Source: CAZWDO01 sp964632485 [NCBI: uncultured bacterium] (GTDB lineage Bacteria; JAGOEH01). From it: a stretch of 57,837 nt of DNA. This document shows, in pieces, positions 8,988 through 17,443 of this stretch; the stretch's first letter is position 1; each line of letters opens with the position of its first letter. Under the pieces are notes generated by a model. It searched no databases. It was given only the letters and a program-made list of their open reading frames with translations, and was not told the DNA's origin. The stretch spans positions 72,561 to 130,397 of the forward strand of contig CAZWDO010000006.1 of NCBI GenBank assembly GCA_964632485.1, given 5' to 3'. The position numbers and the translations under genes were made by a program.

Positions 8988-9767
8988 ATGATTTCACCAT
9001 TAAAAAGTTGCTTAAAAAAACTGATTATTTTTAGAAAAAAGGTGTATCTTTTATTTCACTGTGACTCTCACACTATTAAAAATGTGGGAATTAGAATGGG
9101 AATCAGTTGGGTGATATTATTAGTTTTATGTAGTAAACCCCCGGAAGCGAGATTGGATCAATTGGGTTATAATTATTTTATGATTTATCCGCGCCATTAC
9201 GATTCAACCCGTACCTGGCCATTAATTTTTTTCCTGCATGGCAGGGGAGGGGGGACTACGGACTATAATGAATTTAGTGATTACGGCCTGGGGGATTATG
9301 CCGACAGCGCCACTGGATTTGAGTTTTTTGTGGCGGCGCCGCAAACGTGGGATGATTGGGAAATTTTTCTTTTAGATTCCGTTCTTTTGCGCATTAAAGA
9401 GCGCTTTCCGATTGATACGAATCGCATTTATTTGACCGGTTTCAGTATGGGAGGCAATGGCTGTTACCGGTGGGCGATTGAACACCCCGATCTTTTTGCG
9501 GCTCTTGCTCCGGTTGCGGGTTGGGGCATTCCTTCCCTGGCTTGCACCTTGAAAGATGTGCCGGTTTGGGCTTTCCATGATGAAGGCGACCCAATCATCC
9601 CGTATGGAGAAGCCCGGGAAATGATTGATTCTTTGCTCAGTTGCGGCGCTGATGCGCGTTTAACTACTTATAACAACCAGACCCACAATGCCTGGACGGA
9701 AACCTATCATAATGCTGAGCTTTATCAATGGTTTTTAAGCCATACCCGTAGTGGGAGCGCACAATGA
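8988..9767 (+). CDS. alpha/beta-hydrolase esterase (carboxylesterase / PHB-depolymerase-like)
   Basis: Serine hydrolase of 259 residues. The fold is marked by FFLHGRGGG (oxyanion region), the nucleophile elbow GFSMGG with Ser153, Asp201 in DEGDPIIPY and His233 in THNAW, a complete triad in the right order. A hydrophobic stretch near residue 40 ending in LVLC may be a signal or lipoprotein segment; if so, the enzyme is exported, but the lipobox is poor and ~36 residues precede it. It overlaps the next gene by 4 nt (ATGA). The catalytic domain is of the same type as the middle of the 908-residue protein at 24-26.8 kb. Substrate unknown. Confidence 0.85.
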   Translation: MISPLKSCLKKLIIFRKKVYLLFHCDSHTIKNVGIRMGISWVILLVLCSKPPEARLDQLGYNYFMIYPRHYDSTRTWPLIFFLHGRGGGTTDYNEFSDYGLGDYADSATGFEFFVAAPQTWDDWEIFLLDSVLLRIKERFPIDTNRIYLTGFSMGGNGCYRWAIEHPDLFAALAPVAGWGIPSLACTLKDVPVWAFHDEGDPIIPYGEAREMIDSLLSCGADARLTTYNNQTHNAWTETYHNAELYQWFLSHTRSGSAQ

Positions 9768-10393
9768 AGTCAAATTCCATGAAGCTGATCGTTAAGCGTT
9801 GTCTCTTTTTTGTCTTTATCCTATTTTTATTGCTTTTGGACATGGATTTGAGCTGGGGATTGAATAGAAATTTCAAACAAAAGATTTACTATTTTGGACA
9901 TTTGGGCAGTTTGAGCGGGATTGGCATGGGAATAGGCGCCAAATGGGGCGGTCCACTGAGAACAGAATTCCTTTTAGGCGCCGCCGCGCCCTTTTTTATC
10001 GGTCTGACGGCGCCCTATGTCGATAACCAAATAAATCTCCTGGCGCGTGTGCCGGTCGATCTGCGTTATGGTTTTTATATAGCTCCCGGCTGGTATCTTG
10101 GGTATTATGATATTATGGGCTCTACAAGTTCGCGCGATGAGTATTATAATTCATCATTCATCCAAATTCATAAAACTCTTTTTGAAAAAGGCCCTTTGCT
10201 GTCAGGCGGGTTTTATTATCCTAACGGATTGAAAAAACGGGCTATTGGCATCGAAGGGGGTGTCGTTTGGGGGATACATAAAAAAATGATTTATTATGAA
10301 ACAAACTACAAAGGTTCTTTTTTATTAACAGCGGCGCGCAGTCTCGATAATTTGCCTGTTTTCCCATTTATGCAAATTTGGATCAAGTTCTAA
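9764..10393 (+). CDS. hypothetical outer-membrane-type protein
   Basis: A 209-residue protein with a signal peptide (basic start, then FFVFILFLLLL) and a mature part rich in Gly and aromatic residues alternating as in beta-barrels. It ends in ...QMWI-type aromatic residues and a terminal Phe (QIWIKF), the usual C-terminal signature of outer-membrane barrels. I do not recognise a family. Its start overlaps the esterase stop (ATGA) and it is 15 bp ahead of the symporter gene, so these three are probably co-transcribed. Confidence 0.7.
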   Translation: MKSNSMKLIVKRCLFFVFILFLLLLDMDLSWGLNRNFKQKIYYFGHLGSLSGIGMGIGAKWGGPLRTEFLLGAAAPFFIGLTAPYVDNQINLLARVPVDLRYGFYIAPGWYLGYYDIMGSTSSRDEYYNSSFIQIHKTLFEKGPLLSGGFYYPNGLKKRAIGIEGGVVWGIHKKMIYYETNYKGSFLLTAARSLDNLPVFPFMQIWIKF

Positions 10394-10408
10394 AAAGGAT
10401 AGGGTTTT

Positions 10409-12022
10409 ATGTTGCATTTTTTTGATTGGATCGTTATTGTCCTCTATTTTATTCTGATTTTTATTGTGGCGTTCTGGTCAAGTTTTAAAAAAAAGGATTC
10501 AAACAAAACTTCCGCCGATTATTTTCTCGCTGGACGGAATATTGGTTGGTTTGTTATCGGCGCTTCTTTGTTTGCTTCCAATATCGGTAGTGAACACTTG
10601 GTTGGATTAGCGGGCAGCGGCGCAGCGGGTGGGGTAGCTGTCGGCCAGTTTGAAATTCTCGCTTCCCTAATTCTGTTAGCGCTTGGATGGCTTTTTGTGC
10701 CTTTCTATTTAAAAAGTGGTGTTTTTACAATGCCTGAATTTCTGGAAAAGCGCTACTCGGCTGGAGCGCGGTGGTATTTAGCCCTTATTTCGATTGTCGG
10801 TTATGTGCTAACCAAAATTTCAGTAACCATTGCGGCTGGCGGAATCGTTTTTGTTTCGTTAATGGGTATAGAATTTTGGACCGGGGCTTTGATCGTAGTG
10901 ATTATCACGGGTATTTATACTGTATTCGGCGGATTGCGGGCAGTACTTTATACCGATTTGGCGCAAATGTTTATACTGATTGGCGGCTCTATCATCGTAA
11001 CAGTTATCGGTTTGGTTGCCATTGGCGGTCCATTGGAACTCTACCGAACGGCGAGTCCGGCTTTTTTCAACCTTTGGAAACCGATGCATGATGCCAATTA
11101 TCCATGGACAGGGATTATTTTTGGCGCGCCGATTCTGGGTGTCTGGTACTGGTGTACCGATCAGTTTATTGTCCAGCGGGTTCTTTCCGGCAAAAACATC
11201 GATAATTCCCGCCGAGGGACTATCTGGGCCGGATATCTGAAACTACTGCCGCTTTTCATTTTTGTTGTTCCGGGGATTATCGCCTTTTCACTGGCTAAAA
11301 AGGGGATTCTGACTCTTGATTCACCTGACCATGCTCTGCCAACCCTGATTGGAGTTCTGCTTCCGGTTGGTTTAAAAGGCATTGTTGTCGCTGGATTACT
11401 GGCCGCTTTGATGAGTTCACTTTCCTCCGTGTTCAATTCCTGCTCTACTCTTATTACCTGGGATATCTATAGAAAAATTCATCCCCAGGCTTCTGAAAAA
11501 CAGTTAGTCTGGGTAGGCCGCATGGCTACGATTGTATTGGTTGCTTTTGGTTTAATGTGGATTCCCATGATGAAGTTGATTTCCGGCCAGATTTACCAAT
11601 ACCTTCAAAGCGTTCAGGCTTATATATCCCCTCCCATCGCCGCTATTTTTCTGCTGGGAGTTTTGTCAAAACGGGTGAATGCGCCCGGCGCTATCTCTGC
11701 CCTGGGTGTTGGATTCATTTTAGGGATCACCCGCTTAGCGCTTGAATTGTATAAGGATTCGCTTCATGGATTTTGGTTTCAATATGCTGATATTAATTTT
11801 CTTCATTTTGCGCTATTACTTTTCGTCATTTGTTCCACCGTCATGGTGATGGTCAGTATGTTCACTAAGCCTCCTTCGGACCGACATGTCGCTGAGTTGA
11901 CCATTTTCACTACAAAACAGGAAAAAATTATAGGAAATCGTTCCTGGCTGCGTATAGACCTGATTTTGTCGCTACTGTTACTCGTGTTTGTAGCGCTGGT
12001 TTGGATTAGTTTTCGAGGTTGA
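10409..12022 (+). CDS. sodium:solute symporter family (SSS) transporter
   Basis: A 537-residue inner-membrane protein with about 14 hydrophobic segments. The N-terminus DYFLAGRNIGWFVIGAS and the SNIGSEHLVGLAGSGAAGG stretch are typical of SGLT-like SSS transporters, as are WYWCTDQFIVQRVLSGKN and the LMSSLSSVFNSCSTL helix. SSS proteins take up sugars, amino acids or organic acids with sodium. The closest general match is the sugar/inositol branch, but substrate cannot be read from sequence. A good AAAGGATAGGG precedes the ATG. Last gene of the esterase operon; a hairpin follows. Confidence 0.93.
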   Translation: MLHFFDWIVIVLYFILIFIVAFWSSFKKKDSNKTSADYFLAGRNIGWFVIGASLFASNIGSEHLVGLAGSGAAGGVAVGQFEILASLILLALGWLFVPFYLKSGVFTMPEFLEKRYSAGARWYLALISIVGYVLTKISVTIAAGGIVFVSLMGIEFWTGALIVVIITGIYTVFGGLRAVLYTDLAQMFILIGGSIIVTVIGLVAIGGPLELYRTASPAFFNLWKPMHDANYPWTGIIFGAPILGVWYWCTDQFIVQRVLSGKNIDNSRRGTIWAGYLKLLPLFIFVVPGIIAFSLAKKGILTLDSPDHALPTLIGVLLPVGLKGIVVAGLLAALMSSLSSVFNSCSTLITWDIYRKIHPQASEKQLVWVGRMATIVLVAFGLMWIPMMKLISGQIYQYLQSVQAYISPPIAAIFLLGVLSKRVNAPGAISALGVGFILGITRLALELYKDSLHGFWFQYADINFLHFALLLFVICSTVMVMVSMFTKPPSDRHVAELTIFTTKQEKIIGNRSWLRIDLILSLLLLVFVALVWISFRG

Positions 12023-12027
12023 TTGTT

Positions 12028-12056
12028 TGAAGGCTTAACTGCCTTCACTCTTTTCT
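12028..12056 (+). terminator. probable terminator after the SSS transporter gene
   Basis: TGAAGGC and GCCTTCA (12028-12034 and 12041-12047) form a 7-bp stem with a 6-nt loop, followed by a pyrimidine-rich ACTCTTTTCT tract. The T-tract is interrupted, so strength is uncertain. Confidence 0.5.
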
Positions 12057-12176
12057 GGAAATTGGCGGCTTTAAAGTTTCGCGCCAATAGGTTGATTCTA
12101 ATTGTTTTATTTGCGATTTGTTGAGCATGAAAATATTAGAAAAATCTGTCACTAAAAGATTGAAAGGAAGTGAATT

Positions 12177-13646
12177 ATGCCGCGTTTAATAATGATCGGA
12201 TTGTGTTTCGTCTGTTTATTTATTACAATGAAAGGGAAGCCGGTGGATTTTGATACATTTTTTTTCAATCAGACTCTACGTGTCGATTATTATCATATCG
12301 GACATGCGCAAATGGATGTTATCGCCATTGATCAAATGAAACGTTATGAAGGCTGGGCCGGCAGTTGCAAAAATTTGACTGACGAGTTCAATAATGGCCG
12401 TTATTATGCCCGTGTCTTTGACGATGCTAGCGGAGAACTGCTTTTTTCACGGGGATATGATTGTTATTTCGCAGAATATCAATCCAGCGATGATGGAGTA
12501 GCCGGTAAAACGAAAGTCTATCATGAATCAGTTTTGGTTCCTTATCCCCGTCAAAAAATCCGTCTGGTCATCGAACGGCGCGATCAACAGCAACAACTCA
12601 ATAAAATATTCGAGCAGATTATTGATCCCGGCGATTGGCGGGTGATCAGGGAGGAAACCCACGATCCCCAATGTTATATCGAGAAAATCGTTAATAATGG
12701 CGATCCGCATCGTCATGTTGATCTGGTTGTTGTCGCCGATGGGTACACCAATCGGGAACTCTCAAAATTTAAGCAGGATATGCAGCGCTTCAACGATTAT
12801 TTTTTCTCATTGGAACCCTATCGTAGTATGCGCGATGAATTTAATGTAACGGGAGTGTTGAAACCTTCTGTTGAAAGCGGTTGCGACGAACCGGAAAGTG
12901 ATATCTACAAACAAACAGCATTGAATTGCACTTTTAATTCTTTAGGATCGGAACGCTATTTGCTGACTGAGGATAATCGCAGCCTGCGTGATATTGCCGG
13001 ACAGGTTCCGTATGATGCGATTTTAGTAATGGTAAACCATTCCCGCTATGGTGGGGGAGGAATCTATAATTCTTTCTGTACATTTACAAGTGATAATCAA
13101 TGGGTGGATTATCTGATCCTGCATGAATTTGGGCATTCATTTGGCGGACTGGCCGATGAATACTACACGTCGGAAACGGCTTATAACGATTTTTATCCCA
13201 AAGGCATTGAGCCGGTTGAACCGAATATCACCGCGTTGTTGGGAGATACGGTTAAATGGCAGAATGTGATGAGCGCAGGGTTGGCGATTCCGACTCCCTG
13301 GGAAAAGAGCGCCTTTGATAGTATGGACGGGGAATGGCAGCAACGCCGGCGGGAGATGAATCGGCGGATTAGTGATCTGAAACGCGCCCGCGCGCCTGAG
13401 AGTGAAATTAAAGCTGCTATTACCCTTTACGACCAGACTGATCAGGAAAATAGTCAACGCGTTATTCAGTTTCTTGAAAAGTGTCAATATGCCGGGAAAG
13501 TGGGTGTATTCGAAGGCGCTGGATATTCTTCGCAGGGTCTCTATCGCCCTATGCTTGATTGCATCATGTTCAGTAAAGGGAAAAAGCCCTATTGCCAAAT
13601 CTGTCAACACCATATCGAAAAAGTGATTCGCCACTATACAGAGTAG
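12177..13646 (+). CDS. secreted M64-family metallopeptidase (IgA peptidase M64-like)
   Basis: A 489-residue zinc metallopeptidase. Visible: a short signal peptide (residues 1-20), an N-terminal beta domain, then the M64 catalytic domain opening with VDLVVVADGYT and holding HEFGHSFGGLADEYY with zinc ligands His316 and His320 and catalytic Glu317; Asp326 is the likely third ligand of the HExxHxxGxxD pattern. Family members are secreted or surface endopeptidases, first known from Clostridium IgA protease; an IgA substrate is not implied here. The ATG follows AAAGGAAG. It is transcribed alone and meets the ferredoxin gene tail to tail at a shared hairpin. Confidence 0.92.
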   Translation: MPRLIMIGLCFVCLFITMKGKPVDFDTFFFNQTLRVDYYHIGHAQMDVIAIDQMKRYEGWAGSCKNLTDEFNNGRYYARVFDDASGELLFSRGYDCYFAEYQSSDDGVAGKTKVYHESVLVPYPRQKIRLVIERRDQQQQLNKIFEQIIDPGDWRVIREETHDPQCYIEKIVNNGDPHRHVDLVVVADGYTNRELSKFKQDMQRFNDYFFSLEPYRSMRDEFNVTGVLKPSVESGCDEPESDIYKQTALNCTFNSLGSERYLLTEDNRSLRDIAGQVPYDAILVMVNHSRYGGGGIYNSFCTFTSDNQWVDYLILHEFGHSFGGLADEYYTSETAYNDFYPKGIEPVEPNITALLGDTVKWQNVMSAGLAIPTPWEKSAFDSMDGEWQQRRREMNRRISDLKRARAPESEIKAAITLYDQTDQENSQRVIQFLEKCQYAGKVGVFEGAGYSSQGLYRPMLDCIMFSKGKKPYCQICQHHIEKVIRHYTE

Positions 13647-13675
13647 CCGTGGGTTAAATGACTTTGAACTACATC

Positions 13676-13702
13676 TCCTGCGCGGGATTTCGCCGCGCAG
13701 GA
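13676..13702. terminator. bidirectional hairpin between convergent genes
   Basis: Perfect 10-bp stem (13676-13685 with 13693-13702, G+C-rich) and a 7-nt loop in the 62-bp gap between the M64 peptidase and the ferredoxin gene. No strong T-tract on either side. Confidence 0.5.
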
Positions 13703-13708
13703 TGAACG

Positions 13709-14503
13709 CTATAATTCTTTTTGTTTACGTAATTCCTCATTTTTTACAGCCGGGGCGAAATAGCGTTTGCGGCCTTTAGTACTCTTTCCGAATTGGATCG
13801 CCTCAACCGGACAGGTCTGCAGGCAGGCCAGGCATTGTTCACAATGCCCAAGCCAGTGGGGAAGACCTTCCTTTATTACAATATTATCTACCGGACAGAT
13901 TTGAGCGCATCGTCCGCAATGCGTGCACTGAGTTTCTACCAAAAATTTTTTGTCCATAGTGGGAATTTTGCCGGAACTTATCGTATAAAAAAGACCACTA
14001 AATAGAATGTTAGTAAAAATATTGTTTGTTTCAATCTTACTGTTTTGTTTCTGATTGATTATTGCGGCAATCGACGGTAATCGCCCGAGACTTGTTTGGA
14101 TGGTGTTGCGGATTTTTTCATCACTATCAGCGCCATAAAAAGGCGTGTAATTTCCCGGCATCCGGATAGCCCAGCCTGCATTCAGCGTTTGGCCTTTCTT
14201 TCTCAGTTCTTTCTGCAGCATAGATAAGGTTGCCGCCGGCAATCCACCATTGGTCGCTAATGCAAAAATATAGGGTGCGCCATCAATGCTTAAATTGCGT
14301 ATAAATCGCTTGATGATTAGTGGTAAGCCGAACATATAGACCGGAAATACCAATCCGATTGCTTGACTGCGGGTCAGGGGTTGCGACTGCTTCAATGCGG
14401 CGGCGATCCCGATCATTTCCGTTTCACCCTCAAGTTTTAATTGCAGCTCACGGGCGATTATCAGTGAGTTCCCGGTGCCTGAAAAATAGAAAATTGTCGT
14501 CAT
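13709..14503 (-). CDS. EFR1-family flavodoxin / 2x[4Fe-4S] ferredoxin fusion
   Basis: A 264-residue redox protein. The N-terminal part is flavodoxin-like, with the FMN phosphate loop FSGTGNS (residues 7-13). The C-terminal part is a bacterial ferredoxin with two clusters: Cys193-196-199-203 and Cys221-224-227-231 (CTHCGRCAQICP, CEQCLACLQTCP). This order is that of the EFR1 family, common in anaerobes; partners are generally unknown. The ATG follows AAAGGAGAG, and a consensus promoter lies ~150 bp upstream, divergent from the HD-domain gene. Expect an anaerobic or microaerobic lifestyle if it is a core electron carrier (inference). Confidence 0.93.
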   Translation of the reverse strand: MTTIFYFSGTGNSLIIARELQLKLEGETEMIGIAAALKQSQPLTRSQAIGLVFPVYMFGLPLIIKRFIRNLSIDGAPYIFALATNGGLPAATLSMLQKELRKKGQTLNAGWAIRMPGNYTPFYGADSDEKIRNTIQTSLGRLPSIAAIINQKQNSKIETNNIFTNILFSGLFYTISSGKIPTMDKKFLVETQCTHCGRCAQICPVDNIVIKEGLPHWLGHCEQCLACLQTCPVEAIQFGKSTKGRKRYFAPAVKNEELRKQKEL

Positions 14504-14647
14504 GCAAACTCTCCTTTGGAAATCTTGTTAATCGATCCAATTCGCAGCGGCCGTTGAAATTTATAACTGAAAATGATTATCGGCCATTCGAAAAATCCAA
14601 TCCGCGGAATTCTATTCCAGACTGGTTGCGCATTTTTCTTGAATCTA

Positions 14648-14676
14648 AATATAGCTATTATCCCTCATTTTGTCAA
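14648..14676 (-). promoter_or_regulatory. sigma70-type promoter of the EFR1 ferredoxin gene
   Basis: Minus strand: TTGACA (14676-14671), 17 bp, TATATT (14653-14648). The 498-bp gap 14504-15001 contains this promoter, two inverted repeats and the divergent plus-strand promoter; no gene is seen in it. Confidence 0.7.
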
Positions 14677-14741
14677 GTTGTGTTGAAAAAAAATTGCGCT
14701 TAATTTATATGTACCCGCTATCAACCGTGATTTAAATTAGT

Positions 14742-14771
14742 TATCATTCAAGAGGTCTCCTAAGAATGATA
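14742..14771. repeat. inverted repeat between divergent promoters
   Basis: TATCATTC and GAATGATA, 8 bp each, separated by 14 bp. It lies upstream of both divergent promoters (14648-14676 minus and 14918-14946 plus), so it may be a regulator site. Confidence 0.35.
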
Positions 14772-14784
14772 TTTTAGTTAAAAT

Positions 14785-14803
14785 AGTGACTGTTACCGTC
14801 ACT
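14785..14803. repeat. second inverted repeat between divergent promoters
   Basis: AGTGAC, 7-bp spacer, GTCACT. The arms are perfect and the length (19 bp) is right for a dimeric helix-turn-helix regulator. It starts 14 bp after the previous repeat and lies 115 bp upstream of the plus-strand -35 box. Confidence 0.35.
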
Positions 14804-14917
14804 TCATGTAAACGGATCAGCAATATTACAATTTATGCTGCCGACGCAAAAAAAAATCAACTGGATTGTCGAAGCTGAACGCTTTGGGGTCACTAATGGA
14901 GGAGATAGTTTTTGATA

Positions 14918-14946
14918 TTGACAATTTTAAATAATTAATGTATAAT
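14918..14946 (+). promoter_or_regulatory. perfect-consensus sigma70 promoter of the HD-domain gene
   Basis: TTGACA (14918-14923), 17 bp, TATAAT (14941-14946): every consensus base is present with ideal spacing. Transcription would start near 14953, 50 nt before the ATG. Confidence 0.8.
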
Positions 14947-15001
14947 GATTATGTTTATTTTGTTTATTAAAATGAGAACTGAATGAAAAAAGGAGTGAGG
15001 A

Positions 15002-15580
15002 ATGACCTTTATAGAAAAAACCGGTATTGAGCGGGAAACTGCTGTCAAATTGCTAAACCAATATATTACCAATGAAAATATGTTAAAACATTGTTTGGCT
15101 TCTGAAGCCGTCATGCGGAAATTGGCTGGATTTTTTGGTGAAGATGGCGATATTTGGGCCATGGCCGGCCTTTTGCACGACTTGGATGCGGAAATGACGG
15201 CCGGCGATATGCAGCGTCATACTATTCCGGCTCGAGAAATTTTATTAAAAGCCGGTGTAAAATCTGATATTGTCGATGCAATCTGTATGCATAATGAGGA
15301 AGCAAGCGGAAAGGAGCGTGTGGATCGATTTCATATCGCTTTGGCCGCCGGTGAAACGATTACGGGTTTGATTATGGCTACGACGCTGGTTTATCCGGAT
15401 AAGAAAATTGCTTCCGTTAAAACCAAGTCGATTGTCAAACGTATGAAGGAAAAAGCGTTTGCCGCCAGCGTTAATCGCGATACCATCCGTGAATGTGAGA
15501 AATTGGGATTAGCTCTGGACCAATTTGCCTCGCTGGCGCTTGAAGCTATGACCGAAATCGCCGGAGAGCTGGAGTTATGA
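15002..15580 (+). CDS. HD-domain metal-dependent phosphohydrolase-like protein
   Basis: A 192-residue cytoplasmic protein. The HD signature is visible: His30 (LKHCLASE), His59-Asp60 (GLLHDLDAE), then His73 and the MHNEEA helix with a further His. The spacing is that of small HDIG-type proteins often annotated as predicted hydrolases, which act on nucleotides or phosphoesters; the substrate here is unknown. The ribosome binding site is strong (AAAGGAGTGAGG). Downstream, the secreted protein gene starts within its stop codon (ATGA), so the two are translationally coupled. Its own promoter is the most perfect in the window. Confidence 0.85.
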   Translation: MTFIEKTGIERETAVKLLNQYITNENMLKHCLASEAVMRKLAGFFGEDGDIWAMAGLLHDLDAEMTAGDMQRHTIPAREILLKAGVKSDIVDAICMHNEEASGKERVDRFHIALAAGETITGLIMATTLVYPDKKIASVKTKSIVKRMKEKAFAASVNRDTIRECEKLGLALDQFASLALEAMTEIAGELEL

Positions 15581-16209
15581 TGATGTTAAGGGTTCTCCTC
15601 TGGATGGCGATGCTGACCTTGACCCTTCATGCCCGCTTCCAGCCCGGAGATAAGGTGATCTATTCTCGATTCTATATTAATATGATTGATTTGCAAACCA
15701 TTGAAATCATGACAATTGTCAAGATCACTGACCAATTTGCGCGCTTGATTTATGACGATGGCCAAAAAATTACGACCCATATTTCAAGTATCCAACCTAT
15801 TTTTAACATTGATTCCATTTTTCGGGACTCTTTAGTCGGAGCTTTTCAACATCAATATTCACTCGATTCCCTGAAAAATATTACTATTGAAAGTGTGGAT
15901 CTGGGTGGAGCTTTGTCTGAAAACGATTCGATTTATTATTCCGGTCAACGGTATCGTCTGATTCTCCAGGATGTTAAGGAAACTCAACGAGAATTCGAAA
16001 CTGTCGATACATTTCTTTACATTAATCCTGGAATGACGCTTTATGGAATCAATGATGGGAAGCCCGATTATTACGTCGTTCGGGCGGGCGGAATGGAAGA
16101 ACAGGGCGTTGATTGGGCGCTTTATCCGCTCTTCGTCGAACTTTTTTTAAAAATCGATGCGTTGCGCATATTGAAAGATGAACCTTTACGATTAAAATTT
16201 TCCCGCTAA
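15577..16209 (+). CDS. hypothetical exported protein
   Basis: A 210-residue protein with a signal peptide (MMMLRVLLWMAMLTLTLHA) and a mature region that begins FQPGDKVIYSRF, like a small beta-barrel of the SH3 or KOW kind. The rest is mixed beta with many acidic residues. No family recognised. It is coupled by ATGA overlap to the HD-domain gene, so a link between the two is likely but undefined. Confidence 0.65.
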   Translation: MMMLRVLLWMAMLTLTLHARFQPGDKVIYSRFYINMIDLQTIEIMTIVKITDQFARLIYDDGQKITTHISSIQPIFNIDSIFRDSLVGAFQHQYSLDSLKNITIESVDLGGALSENDSIYYSGQRYRLILQDVKETQREFETVDTFLYINPGMTLYGINDGKPDYYVVRAGGMEEQGVDWALYPLFVELFLKIDALRILKDEPLRLKFSR

Positions 16210-16242
16210 AGTTTTTTTAAAATCGTCCGATAATAAAGAAGG

Positions 16243-16267
16243 GTACTTAACCCATTAAGTTAAGTAC
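16243..16267. repeat. 9-bp inverted repeat upstream of the YjfB-like gene
   Basis: GTACTTAAC and GTTAAGTAC, perfect, with a 7-nt spacer, 46 bp before the micro-protein ATG. It could be an operator or an mRNA hairpin. No T-tract follows, so it is not a standard terminator for the preceding gene. Confidence 0.4.
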
Positions 16268-16313
16268 GGATTTCATTGAGCCGATCAGCACCCATAATTA
16301 AAAGGAGATGTGT

Positions 16314-16499
16314 ATGATCAACGCTGTGGACAATCAGGCGAGGATTCAGCAAACAATGCAAATGAATGTGGATTTGCTCAAGCAACAACTATCCTCTCAA
16401 AATGAATTATCGCAGAAAGTTGTGGAGATGAACACACAGATGCGGGTAAGCAATCAAAAATCGAGCCTCCAAGCTGGAGCAGTTGATTTATTCGCTTGA
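16314..16499 (+). CDS. YjfB-like small coiled-coil protein
   Basis: A 61-residue protein, mostly one Gln-rich helix, ending in AGAVDLFA. The pattern (N-terminal QxxxQ helix, K-rich middle, short tail ending in G-x-x-V/I-D-x-x-A) resembles the YjfB family, annotated as putative motility proteins in Firmicutes; the match is by eye only. I place the start at the ATG at 16314 because AAGGAG (16302-16307) is 7 nt from it; the in-frame ATG at 16308 touches the ribosome binding site. The stop overlaps the YigZ start (TGATG). Confidence 0.6.
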   Translation: MINAVDNQARIQQTMQMNVDLLKQQLSSQNELSQKVVEMNTQMRVSNQKSSLQAGAVDLFA

Positions 16500-17131
16500 T
16501 GGATTCATTCGATTCTATCCGCTCAGAAGCCCAATTCGAATTGCTGGAGAGAAAATCGCGATTTATTGCCTTTATCTACCCAGTTGATACAGAATGCGCC
16601 GCACAGGAAAAACTTGCGAATTTACGGAAAATTTATTATAATGCGGCGCATTATTGTTGGTCTGTTCGTTTATTGGGGGATACCCAACCTCTTATTCGGT
16701 TTTCCGATGATGGTGAACCCTCCCGAAGCGCGGGATTTCCAATATCACTTACATTAGAGGGCGCAAATTTATTTAATACCTTGATTTGTGTTGTGCGCTA
16801 TTTCGGTGGAATAAAGCTGGGTACCGGCGGATTGGTTAAGGCCTATACAGCCGCTGCCCAAGGTGTTATCGATTTGGCTGAACGGATTGCGTGGCAGGCA
16901 GTAGCGGATATCCAACTAGTATTTCACCATGAGCAAACCGGACTTGTAATGCGTATGGTCAATGAGTTTCAACTCCGGATTCTCACCCGGGAGTATAGTG
17001 ATAGCGTAATCTGTCATTTACAGGCGCCGATCGCTCAGTGGCCGGCATTTCAACAACAAATCGAAGAACTTTCAGCGGGCGGCCTGCATCCAGTATTGAC
17101 TGGCCGTTCTTGGATTTCGCCCTCCACGTAA
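16499..17131 (+). CDS. YigZ / IMPACT family protein
   Basis: About 210 residues. The N-terminal IMPACT (UPF0029) domain is clear: KSRFIAFIYPV, the AAHYCWSVRL strand, then FSDDGEPSRSAGFPI and VVRYFGGIKLGTGGLVKAYT, the family signatures. A C-terminal DUF1949-type domain follows (~140-205). In E. coli YigZ the fold resembles EF-G domain IV; in eukaryotes IMPACT modulates GCN2. The bacterial role is not settled. The ATG at 16499 overlaps the stop of the upstream gene by one base, which fits coupling. Confidence 0.9.
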   Translation: MDSFDSIRSEAQFELLERKSRFIAFIYPVDTECAAQEKLANLRKIYYNAAHYCWSVRLLGDTQPLIRFSDDGEPSRSAGFPISLTLEGANLFNTLICVVRYFGGIKLGTGGLVKAYTAAAQGVIDLAERIAWQAVADIQLVFHHEQTGLVMRMVNEFQLRILTREYSDSVICHLQAPIAQWPAFQQQIEELSAGGLHPVLTGRSWISPST

Positions 17132-17354
17132 TCTATTCCCTAAGACTCCCTATGGACAATCTGCATTTTAAATTTTTTGAGGCTTCTTCTCAGCTCAGTG
17201 TTGAATTCTTTAACCGAGGGAGTTTTGTTCAAAACCGGAATGACTGATGGATGCATATTCTTCCTGTTTTCGCAATGAAGATATACTATTTTGGTGGGTG
17301 ATTTTTGAGTGGTATTTGATCTTTTTCTTTTTTTAAAAACTTTTAAAAATCTTC

Positions 17355-17383
17355 TTGCTTAATTGACTGATTATTGTTATATT
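17355..17383 (+). promoter_or_regulatory. sigma70-type promoter of the EF-G-like/yebC operon
   Basis: TTGCTT, 17 bp, TATATT, in an A+T-rich stretch 61 bp before the EF-G-like ATG. The rest of the gap 17132-17443 (312 bp) shows no convincing gene: a frame at 17151-17247 has no ribosome binding site. Confidence 0.55.
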
Positions 17384-17443
17384 AATTTTTTTGTTACGTA
17401 GTTATTTCACTGAAAAGTAATCAAACCCAAAGGAGGAAGAAGG

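Noticed and set aside
17132-17247. Small gene after yigZ
   Set aside because: The frame has no ribosome binding site, no recognisable motif and begins inside the yigZ end.
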